The translations under genes were made by a program, and so were the position numbers. A stretch of DNA of 6,596 nt. Origin: Nitrospirota bacterium. GTDB lineage: Bacteria > Nitrospirota > Nitrospiria > Nitrospirales > UBA8639. Every line of letters starts with the position of its first letter. Position 1 is the first letter of the stretch. Shown in pieces: positions 1 through 6,157 of this stretch. The notes beneath the pieces are model-generated. The model did no database searches. It was not told where the DNA came from and saw only the letters and a list, made by a program, of their open reading frames with translations. The stretch covers positions 1 through 6,596 of the forward strand of contig JAOUNC010000159.1 of NCBI GenBank assembly GCA_029881175.1, read 5' to 3'.

Positions 1-1516
1 GACCTTGGCTGTCAATGATCCTGTGCAAGTGTATATCGAGCAATGCGAGGATGCCGACGGGAATTTGATGCTTTCCAAAGAGAAAGCCGACAAAATGAAG
101 GTCTGGGAAGATTTGGAAGTTGCCCATAAAGAAGAAACCCAGGTTCAAGGCAAAGTCATTTCTCGAATTAAAGGTGGCATGATTGTCGATATTGGCGTCA
201 AAGCCTTTTTGCCGGGTTCGCAAATTGATTTGACTCCCGTGCGCGATTTGGATGGTCTTGTTGGGAAGACCTTCAATTTTAAAATTATTAAAATTAATCA
301 CCGCCGTGGCAATGTCGTGGTCTCGCGTCGAGCGTTGCTCGAAGAAACCCGGGATAAACGAAGGCAGACAACCCTCTCGACCTTGTCGGAAGGGCAGCTT
401 ATTGAAGGAACGGTAAAGAATATTACTGACTACGGGGCGTTTTTAGACTTGGGTGGCATTGATGGATTGTTGCACATTACCGATATCTCCTGGGGTCGGG
501 TGGGGCATCCTTCGGATATGTTCTCCATTGGAGATCGCGTGGAAGTGTTGGTCCTCAAGTATGACCGTGAAACCGGTCGAATTTCATTAGGGGTAAAACA
601 AAAGTCGGCTGATCCTTGGACAAAAGTCGAAGAAAAATACCCCGCAAGAAGTCGGGTGAAGGGCAAAGTTGTGAGCCTGACTGATTATGGGGCATTCGTG
701 GAACTTGAGCCTGGGGTAGAAGGATTGGTCCATGTCTCGGAGATGTCGTGGACGCATGAGGTTCGGCACCCCTCCAAAGTGGTTTCAGTCGGGGATGAGA
801 TTGAAGCGCAAGTCCTACATGTTGATCAACATAGCCGGAAAATATCGTTGGGAATGAAACAAACCGCTCCAAATCCATGGGATATTATTGAAGAAAAATA
901 TCCAGAAGGTACCCAGATCGAAGGCAAAGTGAAAAGTGTGACTGATTTTGGGGCATTCGTTGGGCTGGACGAAGGCGTGGACGGGTTAATCCATATCTCC
1001 GACATGTCTTGGGTAAAACATATTAAGCATCCTTCGGAATTGTTCAAAAAGGGACAATCTGTCAATGCGATCATTCTCAAAATCGATAAAGATAAAGAGC
1101 GATTATCTTTGGGGTATAAGCAACTGATTTCAGATCCCTGGGTGAGTGATATCCCTCAACGCTATCATGTCGGAGAGAACGCCATTGGCCATGTGTCCAA
1201 GGTTGCCGATTTTGGCGTGTTTGTTGAATTGGAAGGCGGAGTGGAAGGCTTGATTCATGTCAGTGAGATCGGGCCGGACATGCAAGAAAATCTTGAGGAA
1301 AAATTTGCGGTTGGGCAGGAAGTTGCTGCGAAGATTGTCAAAGTGGATTGTGATGATCGAAAAATCGCGCTGAGTTTGTGGGAACATTTAAAGGATTTGG
1401 AACAGAACGAAGTTGAGCAATTTAATAGCAGCCAGGGAACAGTCGATCAAAGCCTGGGTCGAGTGGCTCAAACCACTGAGCAAGAAGGGGGAGCCGATTC
1501 GGATTCGCATGCTTGA
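1..1516 (+). CDS. rpsA: 30S ribosomal protein S1 (5' end missing)
   Basis: S1 binds mRNA on the small ribosomal subunit and helps load it for translation. The reading frame enters from the left edge; the TTG at position 5 is an internal codon, not a start, because the first visible residues are the end of S1 domain 1 (DGNLMLSKEKA, about residues 18-28 counted from that TTG). Five further S1/OB-fold repeats follow at about residues 45-112, 131-199, 216-286, 303-373 and 388-459. They carry the usual signatures, such as TDYGAFLDL, VEGLVHVSEMSW and RKISLGMKQ, and the S1-type DPW/NPW linkers followed by EEKYP. This gives the six-domain architecture of full-length S1, with perhaps 60-70 N-terminal residues outside the window (an estimate). 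The last 45 or so residues are an acidic, Gln-rich tail. sppA follows after 39 bp. Confidence 0.97.
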   Translation, partial: TLAVNDPVQVYIEQCEDADGNLMLSKEKADKMKVWEDLEVAHKEETQVQGKVISRIKGGMIVDIGVKAFLPGSQIDLTPVRDLDGLVGKTFNFKIIKINHRRGNVVVSRRALLEETRDKRRQTTLSTLSEGQLIEGTVKNITDYGAFLDLGGIDGLLHITDISWGRVGHPSDMFSIGDRVEVLVLKYDRETGRISLGVKQKSADPWTKVEEKYPARSRVKGKVVSLTDYGAFVELEPGVEGLVHVSEMSWTHEVRHPSKVVSVGDEIEAQVLHVDQHSRKISLGMKQTAPNPWDIIEEKYPEGTQIEGKVKSVTDFGAFVGLDEGVDGLIHISDMSWVKHIKHPSELFKKGQSVNAIILKIDKDKERLSLGYKQLISDPWVSDIPQRYHVGENAIGHVSKVADFGVFVELEGGVEGLIHVSEIGPDMQENLEEKFAVGQEVAAKIVKVDCDDRKIALSLWEHLKDLEQNEVEQFNSSQGTVDQSLGRVAQTTEQEGGADSDSHA

Positions 1517-1555
1517 GAAAATTCAGCCCGGTTCTAATCCGAGGGGCGTGTCACG

Positions 1556-2434
1556 ATGAATGACGGGTACCCTCGGTGGAAGCGTGTCTTCTGGATGCTT
1601 CTGGCGGGATTTATGCTCTTTACCATTGGGAAGGCCGTTTTGCCGGAATTGTTGCTCGCGGGGAAAGAAGGTGTGGCCATCGTCCGAATCGAAGGCCCGA
1701 TCCTTGACTCTTATCAAACGATTGAAGAGCTCAAAGCCTTTGCCGATGATCCGTTAGTGAAGGCAATCGTTGTGAGAATTGATAGCCCTGGTGGAGGAGT
1801 GGCTCCATCACAAGAAATCTATAATGCTGTCAAACGAGTTAGAAAAGAACAAAACAAAACGGTCGTGGCCTCAATGGGCACTGTGGCGGCTTCAGGAGGT
1901 TATTACATTGCCGTGGCCACGGATCGGATTCTGGCAAACCCTGGGACGTTAACGGGGAGCATTGGTGTCATTATGCAGATGGCCAATTTCCAGGACTTGT
2001 TAGAGAAAATTGGCGTCAAAAGCGTGGTCATCAAAACCGGGAAGTTTAAGGATCTGGGTTCACCTTTTCGTCCGATGGTGGAGGAAGAGCGGCAATTGTT
2101 GGAATCGGTCATGAATGATACGCTGAGTCAATTCGTTGAGGCTGTGGCAGAGGGGCGGTCACTGGAAGTGGCGGAGGTGGAGCAATTGGCTGATGGGCGA
2201 GTGTTTACCGGGAGGCAAGCTAAGTCGGTATTGCTGATCGATGAAATTGGTGATTTGCAGGATGCGATTAAATTAGCGGGTGAGTTGAGCGGGATAGAAG
2301 GCATTCCCAGAGTCTTGGAGACGACGAAGCCATTTTCAATTAAAGAATTCCTTGAGAGTACATTTTTGGGCGATGTTCGTGCGTTGGCACCTTCACGGTT
2401 TTCGGCCCCGTTGCTCTATCTCTGGCTGGCATAA
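1556..2434 (+). CDS. sppA: Signal peptide peptidase SppA (short, membrane-anchored form)
   Basis: SppA is a membrane serine protease that degrades signal peptides left after secretion, using a Ser/Lys dyad. The 292-residue product has a positive N-terminus and one hydrophobic segment at about residues 11-35, which should anchor it in the inner membrane with the protease domain outside. Family motifs are VRIDSPGGG (73-81), ASGGYYIA (112-119) and GSIGVI (134-139). The likely nucleophile is Ser113 and the general base Lys165 (in KFKDLGSP). Their 52-residue spacing equals that of Ser147/Lys199 in Bacillus subtilis SppA. The length fits the short single-domain class rather than the about 600-residue E. 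coli enzyme. The ATG has a GAGGGG ribosome binding site at 1541-1546. The C-terminus is unusually hydrophobic (APLLYLWLA). The gene sits between rpsA and an ihfB-like gene, probably in one operon. Confidence 0.94.
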   Translation: MNDGYPRWKRVFWMLLAGFMLFTIGKAVLPELLLAGKEGVAIVRIEGPILDSYQTIEELKAFADDPLVKAIVVRIDSPGGGVAPSQEIYNAVKRVRKEQNKTVVASMGTVAASGGYYIAVATDRILANPGTLTGSIGVIMQMANFQDLLEKIGVKSVVIKTGKFKDLGSPFRPMVEEERQLLESVMNDTLSQFVEAVAEGRSLEVAEVEQLADGRVFTGRQAKSVLLIDEIGDLQDAIKLAGELSGIEGIPRVLETTKPFSIKEFLESTFLGDVRALAPSRFSAPLLYLWLA

Positions 2435-2441
2435 GCAAGGC

Positions 2442-2448
2442 AAGGAGG
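2442..2448 (+). promoter_or_regulatory. Strong Shine-Dalgarno site of the ihfB-like gene
   Basis: AAGGAGG lies 5 bases before the ATG at 2454. It decides the start: the open frame extends upstream to 2352, but that part overlaps sppA and gives a sequence unlike any IHF/HU protein. It is the closest match to the consensus ribosome binding site in the window, suggesting high expression. Confidence 0.85.
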
Positions 2449-2453
2449 ATTGG

Positions 2454-2750
2454 ATGACAAAAGCGGATCTCATCGAGAAGTTGGCGGAAAAAGCTCCCCA
2501 ATTAAGTCGACGACAGGCCGAGCAGGTGGTCAACACCATTTTTGATTCTATCCGTGATTCTTTAAAGCGTGGAGAAAAAACTGAAATTCGAGGATTTGGG
2601 AGTTTTCGCCTTCGTCATCGACAAACGAAAGAAGGTCGAAACCCCAAAACAGGAGAATCAGTTTCCGTTCCCGAAAAGCGTATGCCATTTTTTAAAGCGG
2701 GCAAAGAAATTAAGGAATTATTAAACCCTGAAGAAAAAGCTGCGTCGTGA
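2454..2750 (+). CDS. ihfB: Integration host factor beta / HU-family DNA-bending protein
   Basis: This 98-residue nucleoid protein belongs to the IHF/HU family, whose dimers bend DNA sharply in the minor groove and assist recombination, replication and transcription. It starts MTKADLIEKLA like IHF-beta, followed by the dimerising helices, the core motif EIRGFGSF (44-51), and the beta arm with GRNPKTGE (61-68). Pro64 in that arm is the residue that intercalates between base pairs in this family. It ends with MPFFKAGKEIKELL (77-90) and a short charged tail. The EIRGFGSF and GRNPKTG wording and the position downstream of rpsA (as in E. coli rpsA-ihfB) favour IHF-beta over HU, but one sequence cannot settle which partner it uses, or whether it forms a homodimer. 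sppA ends 19 bp upstream; the PCP_red gene starts 3 bp after its stop codon. Confidence 0.92.
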   Translation: MTKADLIEKLAEKAPQLSRRQAEQVVNTIFDSIRDSLKRGEKTEIRGFGSFRLRHRQTKEGRNPKTGESVSVPEKRMPFFKAGKEIKELLNPEEKAAS

Positions 2751-2753
2751 CCT

Positions 2754-3740
2754 ATGTCTACTCCTGATCCATCTCCGACAATTCAAGATATGCCATGGAC
2801 GGATGAGGCCTTGTCTCGTCTAGATCGTGCCCCAAGTTTCTTGAGAGGCATGGTGCGTCGTTTGGCTGATAAAAAGGCCAAAGAGCTTGGCTATGCGGAA
2901 ATTACCGTTGATATTCTCGAGCAATTTAAAAGCCAGATGATGGGTCAAATGGGTGGTGAAGCGGGAATGTCTCAGGCAGCCGAAGATATGGCTGCTGGCA
3001 AGCTGCCCTGGACGGCCGAAGCCAAAAGACGACTCGAATCCATTCCGGAATTCATGCGAGGCATGATTGCCAACATTGCGGAAGATGTGGCTAAAGAGCG
3101 AGGCCATATGGAAGTCAATGTGGAGTTGTTTGAAAAGGTTGAAGCCTTAGGCGATTTGCAAGAGCAAGCGGGCGTGCCTTTGGAATGGACAGAAGAGGCG
3201 TTAGCTCTGTTGCAACACAAAATAGAGCATTCCCCTCCCATGGCCAAGGAATTTGTGGCAGATATGCTCAAGCATGACGCAGAGGATCTTGCGCGTGAGC
3301 AGGGAATGACCCGTATTGATGCTGAATCCTTACTTCGTCTTTGGGAAGCGCCACAATCACAGGTTGCCTGGACTGACGAGGCGTGGAAACGCCTACAGAC
3401 CTCACCGGATTTTGTGCGGAGCGGAATTCGGAAGGCTGCAGAGCGTCGGGCGCGGAAGCTTGGGCTTCAAGAAATAGATTCGGAACATTTAACCGTGTTT
3501 CGAAACGAAGCCATGATGAAAGCCGTCAAACGTATTAGAGCCTTTGGGTATAAAGAGCTGACGTTTGATGCCTTTGATGATGCACTCGATAAAGTTAAAC
3601 GGTTAAAGGGCAATGAACAAGCTGAACACCGGTTGGAAGAAATCCGTGATTATATGAAAACCAAACCTGATGTGGGTGTGCTTGGTGAGGAGCTGATGGG
3701 GCGTTTCCGAAGTTATTTAAAAGGCGAGGGGAAATTATAA
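2754..3740 (+). CDS. Tandem PCP_red-domain protein of unknown function
   Basis: The 328-residue product is built from repeats resembling PCP_red (the small C-terminal domain of the ChlB/BchB subunit of light-independent protochlorophyllide reductase). Each starts W-T-x-E-A, then a leucine/proline turn, a basic or acidic helix ending A-[RK]-E-x-G, and a short strand-helix unit. Copies lie at about residues 14-59, 85-130, 144-197 and 205-250. The third has an insertion of several residues after its first helix. A fifth, headless copy is recognisable at 251-282 (RIRAFGYKELTFDAF). A Met/Gly-rich linker (61-82) separates the first two. No nitrogenase-like ChlB catalytic part, cysteine cluster, signal peptide or membrane segment is present, so it is not a working protochlorophyllide reductase subunit. 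It starts 3 bp after the ihfB stop with no clear ribosome binding site, which suggests translational coupling. The function is not known to me. Confidence 0.85.
   Translation: MSTPDPSPTIQDMPWTDEALSRLDRAPSFLRGMVRRLADKKAKELGYAEITVDILEQFKSQMMGQMGGEAGMSQAAEDMAAGKLPWTAEAKRRLESIPEFMRGMIANIAEDVAKERGHMEVNVELFEKVEALGDLQEQAGVPLEWTEEALALLQHKIEHSPPMAKEFVADMLKHDAEDLAREQGMTRIDAESLLRLWEAPQSQVAWTDEAWKRLQTSPDFVRSGIRKAAERRARKLGLQEIDSEHLTVFRNEAMMKAVKRIRAFGYKELTFDAFDDALDKVKRLKGNEQAEHRLEEIRDYMKTKPDVGVLGEELMGRFRSYLKGEGKL
2793..3503 (+). repeat. Four diverged PCP_red protein repeats
   Basis: Repeat units at the coding level are about 2793-2930, 3006-3143, 3183-3344 and 3366-3503. Each opens with Trp-Thr (residues 15, 86, 145 and 206). 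They are conserved in pattern but clearly diverged in bases, so the duplication is old and not an assembly artefact. A fifth partial unit follows to about 3599. Confidence 0.8.
3735..3740. other. Shared palindromic stop of two convergent genes
   Basis: TTATAA reads Leu-stop (TTA TAA) on both strands, in frame with the PCP_red gene on the plus strand and with the RNase H gene on the minus strand. The two coding regions overlap tail to tail by exactly these six bases, leaving no room for an intergenic terminator. Confidence 0.95.
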
Positions 3741-4433
3741 AATCTCATCGCCATAGCCCATTTTATCTCTCCATGTTTCCGTAGGTGAGTCACTCTCCTT
3801 TTTTATTTCCCGTCCCTCCCTGGCCCCTTCTTTTGCGAGTTGATCAACAATTTCGTTTTCAGGATTTCCCGAATGGGCTTTGATTTTTATCCAATGAATG
3901 GTGATGCCCGATGCTTTGACGGCTTGGGCATAGGATTGGGTAAAGGGCAACTTGGTGCGCCAGGATCCCGTGGCCCAGCTTTCTAATCCTTGATAATCAA
4001 AGTACAATGTCACCTCTGTGATGCCCTGAGCCTGGCACCATTCCAATGACTTAAGGATACCAAAAATCTCTCCTGCGACATTTCGGTGCCTATGGGCTTC
4101 AGCAGGAATATCGTTACCTTTGGCACGGTAGACTTCTCGTCCATCTTGTTTGACCAGTACTCCCCATCCAATACGCATGGAGCCGTCACCTTGAGGGAAA
4201 CAGGATCCATCGACCCAAATGGCAACCTTAGGAGGGGGAGTCGGGGGGGAATCCTGAGATGGTTTTGATAAGTTTTCGATGGGGGCGGTGCATGTGGCAA
4301 AAGCGGATGCTTCTTCCCATGTTGGGAAGGCTTTGTATTCTGCGTCGGGAAATTTGAATACTTGTTGACGGCAGGCCTCCCAACTTTCAAAGACTCCGGT
4401 AGAACGGCCTCGGCGTACCCCATAGAACTTCAT
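3735..4433 (-). CDS. Type 1 ribonuclease H with N-terminal hybrid-binding domain
   Basis: RNase H1 cuts the RNA strand of RNA-DNA hybrids, removing R-loops and primers. From the ATG at 4433 the product has 232 residues. An N-terminal hybrid-binding (viroplasmin-like) domain (about 1-46, KFYGVRRGRSTGVF then YKAFPTWEEASAF) is joined by a Pro-rich linker (about 57-68) to the catalytic domain. Visible active-site residues are Asp75 (WVDGS), Glu122 (VAGEIFG), Asp146 (YFDYQG) and Asp197 (NEIVDQLA), with His187 in KAHSGN. All expected acidic residues are present, so it should be active with divalent metal. The YFDYQGLESWATGSW stretch resembles the RNase H form common in Firmicutes rather than E. coli RnhA. 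A GTG at 4445 would add four residues; ATG is preferred because the domain begins right after it. Neither start has a good ribosome binding site. The TPR gene ends 43 bp upstream on the same strand. Confidence 0.92.
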   Translation of the reverse strand: MKFYGVRRGRSTGVFESWEACRQQVFKFPDAEYKAFPTWEEASAFATCTAPIENLSKPSQDSPPTPPPKVAIWVDGSCFPQGDGSMRIGWGVLVKQDGREVYRAKGNDIPAEAHRHRNVAGEIFGILKSLEWCQAQGITEVTLYFDYQGLESWATGSWRTKLPFTQSYAQAVKASGITIHWIKIKAHSGNPENEIVDQLAKEGAREGREIKKESDSPTETWRDKMGYGDEIL

Positions 4434-4476
4434 CGCCAACCACACATGGGTGTTCTTACGCGATACCCCGTATTCT

Positions 4477-5652
4477 TCAACGGCTTCTTCCCCCTTCTAA
4501 TGTCTTGATTTTGGCTTTGGCCAGAGCTGCTTGTGCCGCTTCATCAGGGTTATCTTCAACCAACACTAAAAATGTTTCGTATTCTTGAATGGCGCGTTTC
4601 GGGTTAATTGATTCAAACGCGGCAGCTAAATTAAATCGAGCTTGAGTATAAGCCGGTTGCAGCGCTAAGGCTTGTTCGTAGGCTTGGATGCCTGCGGGAA
4701 TATTCTTCAGATTGACCAACACGGTTCCATAACTATTCAGAATATTGGAGGCATGGGGTTGAATGGCCATGGCGTTTTCAATAGCTGTTTTGGCGGCAGG
4801 AAAGTTGCCGAGTTGTATGAATGAGAGGCCAAGACGATGGTGTGCGGCGGCGAGTTGTTTGGGCACAGAGAGTCCATATTGAATAGCCTTTTTATAGGCA
4901 TCTTGTGCAATTTCTGGCTGTTTGCGTCCGCAAGAGGCAAATAAGGCGATCTCTCCCCTGGCGAATTGTTGCAAGCCTAAAAAATCTTGGCTGGTTGTCG
5001 AAGGGGCTGGCGTTGCCGTAGATGAGGACGCATCCAAATATGAAAGGAATTTTGGATGACTTCCATCCAAGAGTGATTCGTAGGGGTCTAGGACAAAGAC
5101 AGCCATAATTAATTGATCGTCTTGTTTGGATCTATGTCGAAGATAATATTGGTGGGTTGTCGTGGATTTTCCGGTACGATATAACGTAGCAGAGTCTGGA
5201 ATTTGGCCTTCCAGGAGCTGAGAAGAGGTTAAATAAAATTCGCGGGCTGGTGGTAATTGTGAAATGGTCTGTCGAAGGGTGGGGTAGTCATCCAAGGGTA
5301 ACCCATCCGGGAAGACGGTGATGACGCCAACCACCGTCTCATCTTCATTGAAGATCACCCATTGGCCCTGGTGATCGGGGAGAATAATTTCTTGAAAGTG
5401 TTCCGTCCCGTTTCCCCATGGGGTTTCTTGGCCTCCTGGTTTCAACCAACTTTTCCGGGCTTCTGCCTTTGTCTGACAAAGGGCGATTTGGCCCAACAAA
5501 TTAAGATCAGTTGCCGATGGTGGAAGAGATGAGGGGGGCGGGGTGGTGGCGCAATGCGTCAGGAAGCCGACACAAAGAAGTCCGGCAAGGCTCCTCCAGA
5601 TGCGCGAGTTGGCTCTTGATCGTTTGAGGGGCTGGATAGGGGTCGCGGTCAT
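4477..5652 (-). CDS. TPR-repeat putative lipoprotein
   Basis: From the ATG at 5652 the product has 391 residues. A basic N-terminus (KRSRANSRIWR) is followed by a hydrophobic stretch (SLAGLLCVGFLTHC) and a Pro/Ser-rich segment, which reads as a lipoprotein signal with Cys34 as the modified residue. The His just before that Cys is unusual for a lipobox, so a plain signal peptide or anchor is possible. A middle region of about 180 residues matches no family I recognise. The C-terminal part has about three tetratricopeptide repeats (about residues 266-366, for example AAHHRLGLSFIQLGNFPAAKTA and the next QAYEQALALQP), preceded by a degenerate one. TPRs are protein-binding scaffolds; the likely site is the periplasmic face of an envelope membrane. 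A GTG at 5676 would add eight residues; neither start has a clear ribosome binding site. It lies between tRNA-Val and RNase H on one strand, possibly co-transcribed. The specific role is unknown. Confidence 0.85.
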   Translation of the reverse strand: MTATPIQPLKRSRANSRIWRSLAGLLCVGFLTHCATTPPPSSLPPSATDLNLLGQIALCQTKAEARKSWLKPGGQETPWGNGTEHFQEIILPDHQGQWVIFNEDETVVGVITVFPDGLPLDDYPTLRQTISQLPPAREFYLTSSQLLEGQIPDSATLYRTGKSTTTHQYYLRHRSKQDDQLIMAVFVLDPYESLLDGSHPKFLSYLDASSSTATPAPSTTSQDFLGLQQFARGEIALFASCGRKQPEIAQDAYKKAIQYGLSVPKQLAAAHHRLGLSFIQLGNFPAAKTAIENAMAIQPHASNILNSYGTVLVNLKNIPAGIQAYEQALALQPAYTQARFNLAAAFESINPKRAIQEYETFLVLVEDNPDEAAQAALAKAKIKTLEGGRSR

Positions 5653-5720
5653 CGCGAATTCACTATCGTTTGGCACCGTGTTTTTTAAAAATGAAGATTA
5701 TGGAGGTGCGGCGAACGTTC

Positions 5721-5795
5721 TGGTGGGCGATACTGGGATCGAACCAGTGGCCTCTGCCGTGTGAAGGCAGCGCTCTCCCACTGAGCTAATCGCCC
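5721..5795 (-). tRNA. tRNA-Val, anticodon CAC, with encoded CCA
   Basis: A full cloverleaf folds on the minus strand. The acceptor stem is GGGCGAT paired with ATCGCCC, the D arm is GCTC/GAGC around a 7-base loop, the anticodon stem is CTGCC/GGCAG around TTCACAC, and the T arm is ACTGG/CCAGT around TTCGATC. All stems pair without mismatch. The central loop bases give anticodon CAC, which reads the valine codon GUG. Discriminator A (at 5724) is followed by CCA in the DNA (5721-5723). The next minus-strand gene, the TPR protein, starts 45-69 bp downstream with no clear terminator between. Confidence 0.97.
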
Positions 5796-5809
5796 CAGCC
5801 CGTGAATGT

Positions 5810-5838
5810 ATCATATTGCCGGAATCCGGAGCAATGAA
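5810..5838 (-). promoter_or_regulatory. Candidate sigma70 promoter of tRNA-Val
   Basis: On the minus strand TATGAT (5810-5815, 5 of 6 to the -10 consensus) lies 17 bases after TTCATT (5833-5838, a poor 3 of 6 to the -35 consensus). Transcription would begin around 5803, a few bases before the mature tRNA 5' end at 5795. The -10 element is convincing; the -35 is weak. Confidence 0.5.
5819..5829. repeat. Small perfect palindrome in the tRNA promoter spacer
   Basis: CCGGAATCCGG consists of two perfect 5-base arms around a single central A. It sits between the proposed -35 and -10 boxes of the tRNA-Val promoter and abuts the larger inverted repeat, a position suited to an operator. It is short enough to be chance. 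Confidence 0.45.
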
Positions 5839-5861
5839 TGGTTAAGGGGGCTTCATTGCTC
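5829..5861. repeat. Perfect 10-bp inverted repeat between tRNA-Val and pup
   Basis: GAGCAATGAA (5829-5838) and TTCATTGCTC (5852-5861) are exact reverse complements separated by 13 bases. No T run follows on either strand, so it does not look like a rho-independent terminator. Its left arm overlaps the proposed -35 box of the minus-strand tRNA promoter, and its right arm ends 6 bases before the proposed -35 box of the plus-strand pup promoter. It could therefore be a binding site for a dimeric regulator of both directions. Confidence 0.6.
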
Positions 5862-5867
5862 AAAATC

Positions 5868-5897
5868 TTGACGCTCTGGGAAATGGTGGAGTAGGCT
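5868..5897 (+). promoter_or_regulatory. Candidate sigma70 promoter of pup
   Basis: TTGACG (5868-5873, 5 of 6 to the -35 consensus) is followed after 18 bases by TAGGCT (5892-5897, 3 of 6 to the -10 consensus). A start near 5904 would leave a leader of about 30 bases containing the pup ribosome binding site. The -35 is good and the -10 weak. Confidence 0.4.
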
Positions 5898-5924
5898 CAA
5901 TTCAGGCATTTTATCACATAGGCT

Positions 5925-5932
5925 AAGGGGGT
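5925..5932 (+). promoter_or_regulatory. Ribosome binding site of pup
   Basis: AAGGGGGT resembles AAGGAGGT. Its G core ends 3 bases before the ATG at 5935 and 6 bases before the ATG at 5938, so by spacing the second ATG is the more natural start. The two choices differ by one methionine. Confidence 0.6.
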
Positions 5933-5934
5933 GG

Positions 5935-6141
5935 ATGATGGACAAGCAGGACCAAAAGCATGAGTCCAGAAAGTCAAATGCTCCTCAAGAAACTCAAGAC
6001 ATTCAGGCTAATCCCAAGGTGGCAGAAACTGGGCAACGGCTAAAGGAAGAAATGGATGATCTGGTTGACGAAATTGATAAAGTCCTCGAAGAAAATGCTA
6101 CCGAATTTGTGAAAAATTATGTGCAAAAAGGTGGTGAGTAG
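5935..6141 (+). CDS. pup: Prokaryotic ubiquitin-like protein Pup (GGE form)
   Basis: Pup is a small, largely disordered protein that the ligase PafA joins through its C-terminal Glu to lysines of other proteins, marking them for unfolding by the Mpa/ARC ATPase and degradation by the 20S proteasome. The 68-residue product shows the hallmark C-terminal half: DDLVDEIDKVLEEN (41-54), then FVKNYVQKGGE to the end, nearly the same as mycobacterial Pup. The region at about 35-62 should form the helix that binds the ATPase. The N-terminal half is polar, rich in Lys, Gln and Asp, with no predicted fold, as expected. It ends in Glu rather than Gln, so it should not need deamidation by Dop before use. 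Lys65 aligns with Lys61 of Mycobacterium tuberculosis Pup. The start may be the ATG at 5938 (67 residues). No other Pup-system gene is adjacent in the window. Confidence 0.95.
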   Translation: MMDKQDQKHESRKSNAPQETQDIQANPKVAETGQRLKEEMDDLVDEIDKVLEENATEFVKNYVQKGGE

Positions 6142-6157
6142 CATCTAGGTTTTTGCA
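6122..6157. repeat. A/T-rich inverted repeat across the pup stop codon
   Basis: TGCAAAAA (6122-6129) and TTTTTGCA (6150-6157) are perfect reverse complements with a 20-base loop holding the last pup codons and its TAG. The stem is weak and its T run is part of the stem, so at best it is a poor terminator. Confidence 0.3.

Noticed and set aside
5..7. TTG as the start codon of rpsA
   Set aside because: The residues on either side belong to the end of S1 domain 1, and the frame is open to the left edge; the true start lies outside the window.
430..1387. Several minus-strand open frames inside rpsA
   Set aside because: They are complements of the strongly conserved S1 repeats and have no coding features of their own.
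2352..2453. Upstream extension of the ihfB-like gene
   Set aside because: It overlaps sppA, has no family similarity, and the AAGGAGG site clearly points to the ATG at 2454.
4010..4423. 137-codon minus-strand frame inside the RNase H gene
   Set aside because: It overlaps the RNase H catalytic domain in another frame; the RNase H frame carries all active-site motifs.
5702..5708. CACCTCC on the minus strand, an anti-Shine-Dalgarno-like motif between tRNA and TPR gene
   Set aside because: It is only seven bases in a non-16S context; most likely chance.
5713..5720. GAACGTTC palindrome next to the tRNA 3' end, considered as an attachment site
   Set aside because: No repeat of the tRNA 3' end and no integrase occur in the window.
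5543..5764. Plus-strand frame across the TPR gene start and tRNA
   Set aside because: It is the complement of the TPR gene start and runs into the tRNA; its tail is a translated tRNA sequence.
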